NCBI RefSeq assembly: GCF_002153425.1
Contig: NZ_KZ119600.1
Span: 4,522,442-4,585,181 of the forward strand
Length of the DNA: 62,740 nt
Source: Litchfieldia alkalitelluris
GTDB taxonomy: Bacteria; Bacillota; Bacilli; Bacillales; Salisediminibacteriaceae
Reading direction: 5' to 3'
Part shown: positions 1-8,050 of the stretch, piece after piece
How the letters are laid out: each line of letters begins with the position of its first letter
Position numbering within the stretch: position 1 is the stretch's first letter
Notes under the pieces: generated by a model
Databases searched by the model: none
Seen by the model: the letters and a program-made list of their open reading frames with translations, nothing else
Told to the model about the DNA's origin: nothing
Program-made: the position numbers and the translations under genes

Positions 1-204
1 AACAGAAACGCCCATATTTGTTTATCAATTCTAATTTTTTCATGTGACTTAGGTGTTATGGAAATAAAGTAGTCGTTTAAATATATATTCTCTAATACAA
101 CTTGTATTCCTCAGAAAATTCATTTTTTTCAAACGGTTTTGTGGTTGGTTCGATTTAATAGATATATAATATTCGTAAGTACTAACTAGCGAAGGGGGGA
201 TTTT

Positions 205-462
205 GTGACAGCCATCGTTGATTTCATCGAATATTTGTTTTCTACTAAAAAAGCTTTGGTGTATACTACTTTCAAAATGGATGATTATTATCGGGTTACG
301 GATAAACTAAAGGCGGGCTCAATAAAATACCGAGTTGTGTCAAGGTCAAATGCCTCACAGGCTGGTGTTGGGTACGGTGCGGTGAATCACATTTATAAAA
401 TATACGTGAAGAAGTCCGAAAAGGCGAAAGCGCAATATTGCATTCAAAAGAAAGCAAACTAA
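205..462 (+). CDS. small soluble protein of unknown function (85 aa)
   Basis: GTG start at 205 lies just behind a G-rich ribosome site (GAAGGGGGGA, 191-200). The 85-residue product has no membrane segment or signal peptide. It has a beta-alpha-beta look: a Val/Tyr/Thr-rich strand near residue 20, a helix containing DDYYRVTDKL, then KYRVVSR and a Lys-rich end. The layout resembles small DUF2007-like 'putative signal transducing' proteins of Bacillaceae, but I cannot assign it firmly. It is followed by a strong hairpin shared with the convergent nitrilase gene, so it is probably a single-gene transcript. Confidence 0.6.
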   Translation: MTAIVDFIEYLFSTKKALVYTTFKMDDYYRVTDKLKAGSIKYRVVSRSNASQAGVGYGAVNHIYKIYVKKSEKAKAQYCIQKKAN

Positions 463-516
463 GTACGAAATCAGCGCGTGCATATGTAAAGGCTGCCCGG
501 GCTCAAATAACACATT

Positions 517-566
517 AAAAAGGTGAACGGACAAGAACGTTTTGTTCTTACCAGTTCACCTTTTAA
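517..566. terminator. bidirectional intrinsic terminator
   Basis: Stem AAAAGGTGAAC (517-527) pairs with GTTCACCTTTT (554-564), with an inner AAGAAC/GTTCTT stem. The A-tract and T-tract on either side suit both the 205-462 gene and the convergent 609-1481 gene. Confidence 0.75.
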
Positions 567-608
567 CTTCCACTATTGTCATTACTGTCATTATTGTCTT
601 GCAACATT

Positions 609-1481
609 TTAGGCTCCTTTCATTTTGTCTTCTGAATGGCCGATATTAACAGGAGCAAAATCTGCTGGATAGTCTTTCATATAAGGAATATCCTCTCGTG
701 TTTTTATGAGCTGCTGCTTATCAATAGTTCCATAGATGACTTCTTCTGAGCCTCTCGATGCTTCCTGCATGATCCTCCCTTTTGAATCTAGGAATTTACT
801 TTTTCCACAAGTCCCTTCTCCCACGGCGTTTACCCCTAACACATACAAAGAGTTATCTAACGCCCGCGCCGGCAGTTGAATATCCCATCTTTGCTCTGCC
901 TCCAAGCTCCAGACTGACGGGACAACGATGAGATCTGCACCACTTAAAGCAAGAACTCTCGATGTCTCGGGAAATTCCACATCATAGCAGATGAGGACCC
1001 CAATCTTTCCAACCGCTGTGTCAAAAATTGGGTAGGATCTCTGTCCAGGAGTGAACGTTCCCTTTTCCGCCCCCCACAGCATGGACTTGCGATAAACGCC
1101 ACAAAGTGAACCATCCTTATCAATCACCGTTGCAGAAATAAAGATATTTTCAAAACTTTGCTCAAGGTCGTTTTCGTTTGATTGAGCAAGAGCAAATTCT
1201 CCCACAGCTTCTACCTTTTCTGGAAAAGGAACGATAAGAACGACTTGAAGCTCTCTTGCTAGATTTTGAAACAATGTGATGGTTTCTCCATTTTGCTTTT
1301 CCGCAAGTTTGCTGAACAAATCTGTCCCAATCCCATAGCCTGTAACCCATAATTCTGGCAGGGCGATTAGTTCCGCACCATGTGACGCAGCTTCCCTTAT
1401 TAGTTCTACTGCCCTTTCACGATTTTTTTCCACTTCCCCTTTTATGGAGCGCATTTGCACCCCTGCAACTTGAATTGTCAT
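609..1481 (-). CDS. carbon-nitrogen hydrolase (nitrilase superfamily)
   Basis: A 290-residue single-domain hydrolase of the nitrilase/omega-amidase superfamily, which cleaves non-peptide C-N bonds of amides or nitriles. The three catalytic residues are visible: Glu43 in ALPELW, Lys132 in YRKSMLW and nucleophile Cys165 in LICYDVEFPE. Length is normal and there is no signal peptide, so it is cytoplasmic. ATG at 1481 follows AAAGGAGGT with good spacing. It appears to be monocistronic. The substrate cannot be read from sequence; omega-amidase, carbamoylputrescine-type amidase and general amidase are all possible. Confidence 0.88.
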   Translation of the reverse strand: MTIQVAGVQMRSIKGEVEKNRERAVELIREAASHGAELIALPELWVTGYGIGTDLFSKLAEKQNGETITLFQNLARELQVVLIVPFPEKVEAVGEFALAQSNENDLEQSFENIFISATVIDKDGSLCGVYRKSMLWGAEKGTFTPGQRSYPIFDTAVGKIGVLICYDVEFPETSRVLALSGADLIVVPSVWSLEAEQRWDIQLPARALDNSLYVLGVNAVGEGTCGKSKFLDSKGRIMQEASRGSEEVIYGTIDKQQLIKTREDIPYMKDYPADFAPVNIGHSEDKMKGA

Positions 1482-1672
1482 TATTCATACCTCCTTTTTA
1501 GGTTGCTCTACATCTAAAGGTATCTTGGGTTGGTTGGTGGTTGATGGTTGGTAGTTGGTTCAAATCACTCGCTATCCGACTAAATATGAACCTTAATTCC
1601 ATTTATACGGGATGGACAATATATTCGCAACAGAAGTTTATATTTTTGGGGAGATGAGGAGGTGGGGACTGC
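1482..1672. other. gene-free stretch with GGTT-rich low-complexity sequence
   Basis: Upstream of the nitrilase gene. Positions 1523-1560 are a run of TTGGTTGG/TGGTTG steps, like the TTGGTTYGTC-rich tract at 7085-7300. No gene is seen; promoters were not resolved. Confidence 0.5.
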
Positions 1673-2183
1673 TGCGGACATTTCATTGCTTTTCTCATCT
1701 AGTTTTGTCCGCTGAGCTAGTGCCTGCGGACATTTCATTGCTTTTCTCGTTGCGTTTTGTCCGCTGAGACTTTGGCTGCGGACATTTCATTGCTTTTCTC
1801 TTGTAGTTTTGTCCGCAAATCTAGTGCCTGCGGACATTTAACTGCTTTTCTCGTTGCGTTTTGTCCGCAGATCTAGTGCCTGTGGACATTTTGACGCTCT
1901 TCTCGTTTAGTTTTGTCCGCTGAGCCTTGGACTGCGGACATTTCGTTGCTTTTCTCTTTTAGTTTTGTCCGCTGAGACTTTGGCTGCGGACATTTCATTG
2001 CTTTTCTCGTTGCGTTTTGTCCGCAGATCTAGTGCCTGCGGACATTTAACTGCTTTTCTTGTTGCGTATTGTCCGCTGAGCCTTGGACTGCGGACATTTC
2101 AATGCTTTTATCGTCTAGTTTTGTCCACAGATCCTATTGCTGCGGACATTTTCATATTAATTCCATCAAGTTTTGTCCGCAGA
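1673..2183. repeat. tandem array 1: ten 52-bp palindromic units
   Basis: Units begin at 1673, 1725, 1777, 1829, 1881, 1933, 1985, 2037, 2089 and 2141, exactly 52 bp apart. Each carries the arm TGCGGACA and, ending 41 bp from the arm start, TGTCCGC(A/T). The inner sequence is TTTCATTGCTTTTCTC-like with variants, and linkers alternate between GAGACTTTGGC-like and GATCTAGTGCC-like forms. The array sits between the divergent nitrilase and metal ATPase genes. Short open frames across it (1965-2251) are not coding. Confidence 0.92.
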
Positions 2184-2447
2184 CGCCCCCTGAACTACAC
2201 AAACTAAAAGAGTACCACCCCTTTTTTGACCAACAAAATAAAATTAATTAATGAGGATTGACTTCCCGCCAAATTGGGTATAGATTTATAACTAACAAAT
2301 AAATAACATATGAAAATAACGTTCATCAATTTTTCATAAAATAGTTAAAGCACTATAGCTTAACTGCATATAATTTAGCAAAGCCAGGCCAAGAATTTTA
2401 AATTAAATAGTTTGAAACAAACAGATTGATCAGTCTATATGTAAGTT

Positions 2448-2484
2448 GCTGTCACCATTGGGTGGCAGCATTTTCTGCTTTTTA
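2448..2484 (+). terminator. hairpin plus T-rich tract upstream of the metal ATPase
   Basis: GCTGTCACC (2448-2456) pairs with GGTGGCAGC (2461-2469) around a 4-base loop, followed by ATTTTCTGCTTTTT. It looks like an intrinsic terminator but no gene precedes it on this strand. It may be a transcription barrier against array read-through, or an attenuator if a promoter lies near 2400. Confidence 0.5.
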
Positions 2485-2491
2485 GGGGTAA

Positions 2492-2512
2492 TGATTATGA
2501 TTCTAATTCTCA
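2492..2512 (+). promoter_or_regulatory. candidate Fur/PerR-type box before the P1B-4 ATPase
   Basis: Three adjoining heptamers TGATTAT, GATTCTA, ATTCTCA form two overlapping 7-1-7 motifs (2492-2506 and 2498-2512). Each matches the consensus TGATAAT-N-ATTATCA at 11 of 14 positions; the first also fits the PerR form TTATAAT-N-ATTATAA about equally well. The box lies 116 bp upstream of the chosen start. The related ATPase PfeT of B. subtilis is PerR controlled, which fits. Confidence 0.5.
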
Positions 2513-2627
2513 ATAAGAATGAGCAATTGCCTCTGATTAGCTAAAAAATGATTTTCTAATGTTTCACTTAAGAAAATCACCATCGAAAAAGCAGCATCAT
2601 TCAAGTTTTTCAAAAGGAGATGATCAC

Positions 2628-4619
2628 ATGGGCTTACCTAAACCTCGTACACAAGAAGCACAACAGCCTTCATCAAACAAACAAGCAAAAGCAAAAACAA
2701 ATCAGTCAACATTTATTAAATGCTGTCACGTAGCAGCGACAGGCGCATCAAAACATAGAGAACTACTCTTCGCGCTCCTTGGGGGAATATTCCTCCTTGC
2801 CGGATATATTGCAGAACAAACAGCTTTGGCAGGGAGTAGCGCCATTACACTTTACTTACTTTCGTATGCAATTGGAGGATACTACAAGACGAAGGAAGGT
2901 GTCCTCGACCTTGTGAAAGATCGCTCCTTGAATGTAGAAATATTAATGATCCTCGCTGCTATTGGCGCCGCTTATATCGGCTACTGGAACGAGGGCGCCA
3001 TTCTTATTTTCATATTTTCATTGAGTGGAGCGATGGAGACTTATACCTTCCAAAAAAGTGAGAAGGACCTGTCTGCATTGATTGAAATGGCTCCAGCAGA
3101 AGCTAACCTTATTGACGAGAAAACTGGAAACGCGAGAACCGTCCCTGTGGACACGATTGAAGTGGGGGACAGGGTGCTGATTCGTCCTGGAGAGAGAGTT
3201 CCAGTTGATGGAGTAGTAATCAATGGGGAGACGACCGTTGATGAAGCTGCCCTTACTGGAGAGGCAGTACCTGTGACGAAGACATACGATAGCCAAGTTT
3301 TTAACGGAACCATTAACGGAAAAGGTTCCATGACAGTAGAAGTGACGAAAAAGAATGCCGACTCCCTTTTTCAAAAAATGATTCAGCTCGTCCAACAGGC
3401 AAAATCCGAGCGCCCACCGACACAACTGTGGATTGAAAAAATTGAAGGCCCGTACGTCATTACGGTGTTGATGATGGTAGCCTTGATGATCGTTATTCCA
3501 TACACCTTTCTTAACTGGGGATTTGAAGAAACCTTCTATCGGGCCATGGTCCTGCTGGTTGTGGCGTCCCCGTGTGCCGTGGTGGCGTCCGTTATGCCCG
3601 CCCTCCTATCTGCCATTTCGACAGGGGCACGAAACGGCGTGCTAATGAAAGGTGGCATGTATTTGGAACAGCTATCGAAAGCGAACGCCATCGCCTTTGA
3701 TAAAACAGGAACGATCACGAAAGGTCAACCCGAAGTAACAGACTCGATCCTTACCGATAAGAGAGCATCAGACGAGATTTTTGCAGCCGTGGCAGCGGTA
3801 GAGCATCAATCAAACCACCCTTTGGCAAAAGCAATATTTAAGTTTTGCCAGAAGGAAACGGAGAAGCAGCTCCCTGAAGTACTAACAATCGAGGATGTCA
3901 CTGGGTATGGGGTTCAAGCAGAAATTGCCTCCGACAAATGGCTACTTGGAAGCATCGCCTTCATGAAGCGTTCAAATATAGTGGGATACCCGTCAGACTG
4001 GAAAGCGTGGGAGCGGAACCGCCAAGAAGAAGGAAAAACCATTGTTTACGCAGCTGTAAATGATGAAGTGGTTGGCGCTTTTGCTATTAAAGATCAAATT
4101 AGGAAAGATGCTAAAGAAACGTTGAGGGAGCTGCAGAAAGCTGGTGTGAAAACCATTATGATAACCGGTGATCATGAAGCTACGGCCGCTTCCATTGCCA
4201 AAGAAGCAGGTGTAGATGATTGGATATCCGAAAGCTTACCGGAACAAAAAGTAGAAGAAGTTGTGCGACTGAAGAAGAAGTACGGCTCTGTCATTATGGT
4301 GGGCGATGGTGTCAATGATGCCCCTGCATTGGCCAAAGCAGATATTGGGATTGCCATGGGATCTGGAACAGACGTCGCTATTGACACGGCCGACCTTGTT
4401 TTAATGAAAAGCGAGTTAGACAAAATCCGTTTGTCTTTACGATTATCAAAGCGTATGAACCGTATCGTGAAGCAAAATTTAGTTTTCTCCATGTCCGTCA
4501 TTGTCTTATTAATTATCGGTAACTTCTTTCAGCAAGTGAGCCTTCCCCTTGGCGTCATCGGACACGAAGGCAGTACTATTCTCGTTATACTAAATGGACT
4601 TAGGCTTCTAAAAACTTAA
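2628..4619 (+). CDS. pfeT: P1B-4 type metal-exporting P-type ATPase (Fe2+/Co2+ efflux, PfeT-like)
   Basis: An ATP-driven inner-membrane exporter of 663 residues. ATG at 2628 is preferred over an upstream in-frame ATG at 2559 because AAAGGAG sits just before it. Visible features: TGEA actuator motif, phosphorylated Asp358 in DKTGT, GDGVNDAP hinge, transmembrane S314-P315-C316, and HEGST starting at His646. SPC plus HEG(G/S)T defines the P1B-4 subgroup, unlike the CPC of Zn/Cd/Cu pumps. There is no N-terminal CxxC metal-binding domain, only a short Lys/Gln-rich tail with a CCH. The Fur/PerR-like box upstream points to iron efflux; cobalt or zinc remain possible. Confidence 0.85.
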   Translation: MGLPKPRTQEAQQPSSNKQAKAKTNQSTFIKCCHVAATGASKHRELLFALLGGIFLLAGYIAEQTALAGSSAITLYLLSYAIGGYYKTKEGVLDLVKDRSLNVEILMILAAIGAAYIGYWNEGAILIFIFSLSGAMETYTFQKSEKDLSALIEMAPAEANLIDEKTGNARTVPVDTIEVGDRVLIRPGERVPVDGVVINGETTVDEAALTGEAVPVTKTYDSQVFNGTINGKGSMTVEVTKKNADSLFQKMIQLVQQAKSERPPTQLWIEKIEGPYVITVLMMVALMIVIPYTFLNWGFEETFYRAMVLLVVASPCAVVASVMPALLSAISTGARNGVLMKGGMYLEQLSKANAIAFDKTGTITKGQPEVTDSILTDKRASDEIFAAVAAVEHQSNHPLAKAIFKFCQKETEKQLPEVLTIEDVTGYGVQAEIASDKWLLGSIAFMKRSNIVGYPSDWKAWERNRQEEGKTIVYAAVNDEVVGAFAIKDQIRKDAKETLRELQKAGVKTIMITGDHEATAASIAKEAGVDDWISESLPEQKVEEVVRLKKKYGSVIMVGDGVNDAPALAKADIGIAMGSGTDVAIDTADLVLMKSELDKIRLSLRLSKRMNRIVKQNLVFSMSVIVLLIIGNFFQQVSLPLGVIGHEGSTILVILNGLRLLKT

Positions 4620-4698
4620 TATGTGATGAGTGCGTGCCGTAATCCAACCGATTCAGATTCAGCTTCGTGGGTGAGTTGAATGGTCGTTCCATTCAAAA

Positions 4699-4728
4699 AA
4701 ACCGGGTATGAGCTGCCCGGTTTAATTT
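4699..4728 (+). terminator. intrinsic terminator of the metal ATPase gene
   Basis: AAACCGGG (4699-4706) pairs with CCCGGTTT (4716-4723), followed by AATTT. Confidence 0.65.
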
Positions 4729-4746
4729 AGTCAAATACTGCTGTAG

Positions 4747-4797
4747 AAAAACACATGCTATTCATTCCAACTGTGAAATGAAATCGCATGTGTTTTT
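4747..4797. repeat. inverted repeat spanning 51 bp, with a further copy of one arm
   Basis: AAAAACACATGC (4747-4758) is inverted at 4786-4797 as GCATGTGTTTTT, and the GCATGTGTTTTT arm recurs from 4810. The spacing recalls the 51/52-bp array units in this window. On the minus strand it may also serve as transcript end for the 4889-5683 gene. Confidence 0.5.
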
Positions 4798-4888
4798 CGG
4801 GTGGATATCGCATGTGTTTTTTTGCTAGAAAGCTCATGTGGTTATTCACAAAATAGCTTGTTTACAGTTCGCCAGTAAAAGCCATTAA

Positions 4889-5683
4889 TTAAGCTAGACT
4901 TGGGTTTCTTTCTGTATCCTTAATAAAGTTCTTTATGATTTGGTTTATGGCGCTTCCCTTTTTGGTTGGCGTCTGGTGGGCAACATTTCCGACTAGAATC
5001 ACTGTAACTGGACCTTGAACATATTTTTTAAAGAGATGACGATAATGATGAACATAATCGTCCCGCTCCCCATAAATAAGGGTGACTGGACAAGTTACCT
5101 TCGTTAATCGCTCAGTCGATTCATATTCAAGTCCCATACGGTAATATGCTTCTAAAATTTCTGGGTTCGATTGCTTAATGTAGGAGGAAAGCTGAAACAT
5201 TTTAATTGGATTCCACTCATGGGCACCTGCAAGGACATTGGATAGGAGACCCATCAGTTTGTTCTCCATCGCCCAAATCCCAAGCTTGAATTCGTTTCTT
5301 AAAAGAAAACTATTTACTTCTGGAAAACTTCCAAGGAGAACAATCCCTTTAATCCGCTCTGGATAGGATATCGCCAACTCTTGTACGACAGATCCTCCAT
5401 TTGAATAGCCACATGCATATGTTTTTTCAATACCACAGTTATCGAGCACTCTTATGACATCTTCTGCCACCGTCTCCATCGTTAATGGCCGCTTGTCCAT
5501 ACCACTCCGCCCATTACCCCTAAGGTCTACAGCAACTACAGTATAAAATTTCTTGAGTTCATCCTTTTGCCTTCTAAATGTTACATGCCCCATTCCTGGT
5601 GGATGCACGAAGACAATTGCAGGACCTTGGCCTTCCACTTCATAGAATATTCTTGCCTTTCCATCTTTCACTGTCCACGGCAT
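4889..5683 (-). CDS. alpha/beta hydrolase
   Basis: 264-residue alpha/beta-hydrolase fold protein without signal peptide. The oxyanion-loop motif HPPGMG follows the first strand (AIVFVHPPG), the nucleophile elbow is GYSNGG, and a late His lies in GNVAHQTPTKKG, giving a plausible Ser-Asp-His triad. The lid region near 120-190 is helical. ATG follows AAAGGTG. It seems monocistronic. Families like this include lactonases, esterases and haloperoxidase-like enzymes; the substrate is not readable. Confidence 0.85.
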   Translation of the reverse strand: MPWTVKDGKARIFYEVEGQGPAIVFVHPPGMGHVTFRRQKDELKKFYTVVAVDLRGNGRSGMDKRPLTMETVAEDVIRVLDNCGIEKTYACGYSNGGSVVQELAISYPERIKGIVLLGSFPEVNSFLLRNEFKLGIWAMENKLMGLLSNVLAGAHEWNPIKMFQLSSYIKQSNPEILEAYYRMGLEYESTERLTKVTCPVTLIYGERDDYVHHYRHLFKKYVQGPVTVILVGNVAHQTPTKKGSAINQIIKNFIKDTERNPSLA

Positions 5684-5773
5684 GCAATCACCTTTTCCGA
5701 CATAGTGTCTTACTTTACTTTATCTGTTCCCTTGTAAAGTAGTTTTTGCAGTTTGCAGTATTTCATGCCCAGC

Positions 5774-6244
5774 TTATTTAGTATAGTGTCCGATTGCGAG
5801 TGCACCATTGTCTAATAAAATCTTTTCAATCGTTTCCTTCTGTTCCAACTTGCAATTGATTGCCAGGAAAACCTCTGCCGTGTTCATGTTTAGTTTCTTT
5901 CTTTTCTTTATTCTGCGGTTCTTTATAAATTTTTCAACCAGAATTCCTGTTAAAAAGCCGATGGCCAAGCCAATTAAACCCCATATTACTGGTCCCATCG
6001 TTAACACAAACCCGTAAATCGTTCCGAGCAACATAAAGATAAGTCCTAAAAAGAAAGCATAATCTAGGCCACTTGATCCTGCAGATAAATTAACACTTTC
6101 CAACACGCGCTTTTCCTCTGACCTCCTATCAAGGGGGAGGGCTATTACCTGGTCTTGTTTAATTTCTTTCTCCTCTAGCTTTTTCAACGTTGCTTCTAAG
6201 TATGGTGAGTACTCAAAGGACGCAATAATATACACTACTATCAC
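5774..6244 (-). CDS. membrane protein with soluble ends, unknown function
   Basis: 156 residues. A soluble N-terminal part (EYSPYLEATLKKLEEKEI, helix-rich) is followed by two hydrophobic segments at about 62-105, the second opening with a Gly-rich stretch (GLIGLAIGFLTG). A basic RRIKKRKK stretch follows and then a second small soluble part (EVFLAINCKLEQKE). The flanking parts look like two halves of one alpha/beta unit, as in proteins where a glycine-rich double helix is inserted into a sensor-like domain. It starts 16 bp after the stop of the upstream membrane gene, so they are probably co-transcribed. Confidence 0.65.
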   Translation of the reverse strand: MIVVYIIASFEYSPYLEATLKKLEEKEIKQDQVIALPLDRRSEEKRVLESVNLSAGSSGLDYAFFLGLIFMLLGTIYGFVLTMGPVIWGLIGLAIGFLTGILVEKFIKNRRIKKRKKLNMNTAEVFLAINCKLEQKETIEKILLDNGALAIGHYTK

Positions 6245-6260
6245 CTAAACTTCCCTTACT

Positions 6261-7058
6261 TTATGTAAATAAGTCTTCCAAGCTTCCTTCTTGATAAGTA
6301 CTTCTAAGATGATGTATCATTTCCAATTCATACATTTTGTTATTTTCAATTGCTTTCGTATGTACGTCAAAAATTGTGAATGTATAAACAGATGGAAGAT
6401 TTAATACCCACTGTGGATCTAATATTTCCTTCGTCTTGGAAAACTCACCAATTGCACTATAGTAAACTGCCTCCATGATATTAGTAAAATATAATAGCGC
6501 TCCCCACCAAATTGCAGTAAACACAAGTGTTATAAAACGGTGAATATAGATATACAACATCGGTGGCATAATGAAAGCCCATAGCAAAGTCATCGCTGTA
6601 TTCTTTTTTCTTAAGGAATTGACTTCTAGAATCGACAAATGAAACGGATTAATATTGAACTTCTCTTTGCTTGTAATTGTGAGTTCGATATCCATATTTA
6701 ACTCAATTGCCTTTCTGTAGCTATCCCATACGGCAAATATATAAATGGGAATGTAAACAAAGAAGTATTTTAACTCAATCGCTTCTTTAGCCTCCTGAAA
6801 ATCCCCGAGCATCGAAAAATAAATTGCTGTATTTAATCCACTTAGGGTATTTATTAAAAATTCAAAAACAACAAGAATGACACCGAATAAGTGGTTTCCT
6901 AACAAGAAGTGTCCAAAACCAGGAAAGGCTAAGGACCACCAAGCTACCATTAGTGGTTTTTTATAACTTAATGAATTAGTAGCTAATGAATTAGATACAA
7001 CTATACGTCGACGGGGTTGATTCTGACCGCCATCCTTTCTGTACTTGTTTTTTTCCAT
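6261..7058 (-). CDS. polytopic membrane protein, unknown function
   Basis: 265 residues from ATG at 7058. A TTG two codons earlier is too close to the AGAGG ribosome site. After a basic 35-residue N-terminus there are four to five hydrophobic segments. Two halves look alike: each has a membrane pair followed by an amphipathic stretch and a 'D-x-Y/H-x-K-A-I-E' motif (DSYRKAIELN, DVHTKAIENN), suggesting an internal duplication. The motif AWWSLAFPGFGHFLLG resembles the start of small TM2-type membrane proteins. It forms an operon with the 5774-6244 gene. Confidence 0.65.
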   Translation of the reverse strand: MEKNKYRKDGGQNQPRRRIVVSNSLATNSLSYKKPLMVAWWSLAFPGFGHFLLGNHLFGVILVVFEFLINTLSGLNTAIYFSMLGDFQEAKEAIELKYFFVYIPIYIFAVWDSYRKAIELNMDIELTITSKEKFNINPFHLSILEVNSLRKKNTAMTLLWAFIMPPMLYIYIHRFITLVFTAIWWGALLYFTNIMEAVYYSAIGEFSKTKEILDPQWVLNLPSVYTFTIFDVHTKAIENNKMYELEMIHHLRSTYQEGSLEDLFT

Positions 7059-7084
7059 TGGCAAGACCTCTTTTAATTATCTTT

Positions 7085-7310
7085 GTTGGTATTTGTCTTA
7101 GTTGGTTTGTCGCTGGTTCGTGGCTGGTTGACTTGGTTCGTCGCTCATTCGTCTTTGTTTGACTTGTTTTGTGCGGGTTCCTCGCTAGATTGACGTTGTT
7201 TCTTCTTTAGTCTGTCTTTGATTCGATGTTGGTTTATCGTGGTTCTTCATTGGTTTGTCTTTGGTTTGTCTTTGATTCGACTCAATTTTGTCGTTGTTTC
7301 GTATAGTTTC
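7085..7310. repeat. TTGGTTYGTC-rich low-complexity tract
   Basis: About 220 bp of degenerate short direct repeats (TTGGTTTGTC, TTGGTTCGTC, TTTGATTCGA) upstream of the 6261-7058 gene. No stable frame and no fixed period were found. A shorter tract of the same style lies at 1523-1560. Confidence 0.5.
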
Positions 7311-7410
7311 CTAATATTTGTATTTTCTTCTAAAAGAATGGTAATCATTCAGTTAATTAGAAAATCCAACTTTAGACTCATATTATGTTGAGAGCTATAT
7401 GCTTAAGGAA

Positions 7411-7960
7411 TGCGGACTGAGTTTCATTCAATCTCTGTTTTCAGTCCGCATTTCCCAATATTGCGGACTGAGTTTCATTCAATCCCCGTTTTCAGTCCGC
7501 ATTTCCCATTAATGCGGACTGAGTTACCTTCAATCTCAATTTTCAGTCCGCATTTCCCATTAATGCGGACTGAGTTACCTTCAATCTCAATTTTCAGTCC
7601 GCATTTCCCAATATTGCGGACTGAGTTACCTTCAATCTCAATTTTCAGTCCGCATTTTCTAATATTGCGGACTGAATTACCATCAATCTCAATTCTCAGT
7701 CCGCATTTCCCAATATTGCGGACTGAGTTTCATTCAATCCCCGTTTTCAGTCCGCATTTCCCATTAATGCGGACTGAGTTACCTTCAATCTCAATTTTCA
7801 GTCCGCATTTCCCATTAATGCGGACTGAGTTACCTTCAATCTCAATTTTCAGTCCGCATTTTCTAATATTGCGGACTGAGTTACCATCAATCTCAATTCT
7901 CAGTCCGCATTTTCCATTAATGCGGACTGAGTTTCACAAATCTTCATTACCCAGTCCGCA
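7411..7960. repeat. tandem array 2: eleven 51-bp palindromic units
   Basis: Units start at 7411 and every 51 bp up to 7921. Each has a perfect 10-bp inverted pair TGCGGACTGA / TCAGTCCGCA spanning 40 bp, separated from the next unit by an 11-bp linker (TTTCCCATTAA or TTTCCCAATAT). The middle alternates between TTTCATTCAATCTC-like and TTACCTTCAATCTC-like forms. Because 51 is a multiple of 3, an artefactual 207-codon frame runs through the array on the plus strand. Confidence 0.93.
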
Positions 7961-7989
7961 GTTCGACAAAAAGACCGGCTTTCAATCAA

Positions 7990-8025
7990 CCAAAAAAGTC
8001 CGCAGAAATCACTATCTCTGCGGAC
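7990..8025 (-). terminator. intrinsic terminator of argS
   Basis: GTCCGCAGA (7998-8006) pairs perfectly with TCTGCGGAC (8017-8025); on the minus strand a run of six T follows. It ends the ywiB-argS transcript. The stem shares GTCCGCA with arms of arrays 1 and 2. Confidence 0.85.
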
Positions 8026-8050
8026 ATAACTAATATTTACTTATACGATA

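Noticed and set aside
1965-2251. Two short frames across array 1
   Set aside because: Repeat translation only; no ribosome site and no family likeness.
3018-3425. Minus-strand frames inside the metal ATPase gene
   Set aside because: Shadows of a strongly conserved coding sequence.
7410-8033. 207-codon plus-strand frame made of 17-residue repeats
   Set aside because: It arises because the 51-bp unit is a multiple of three. There is no ribosome site, the units are palindromic, and related arrays with 52-bp units give no frame.
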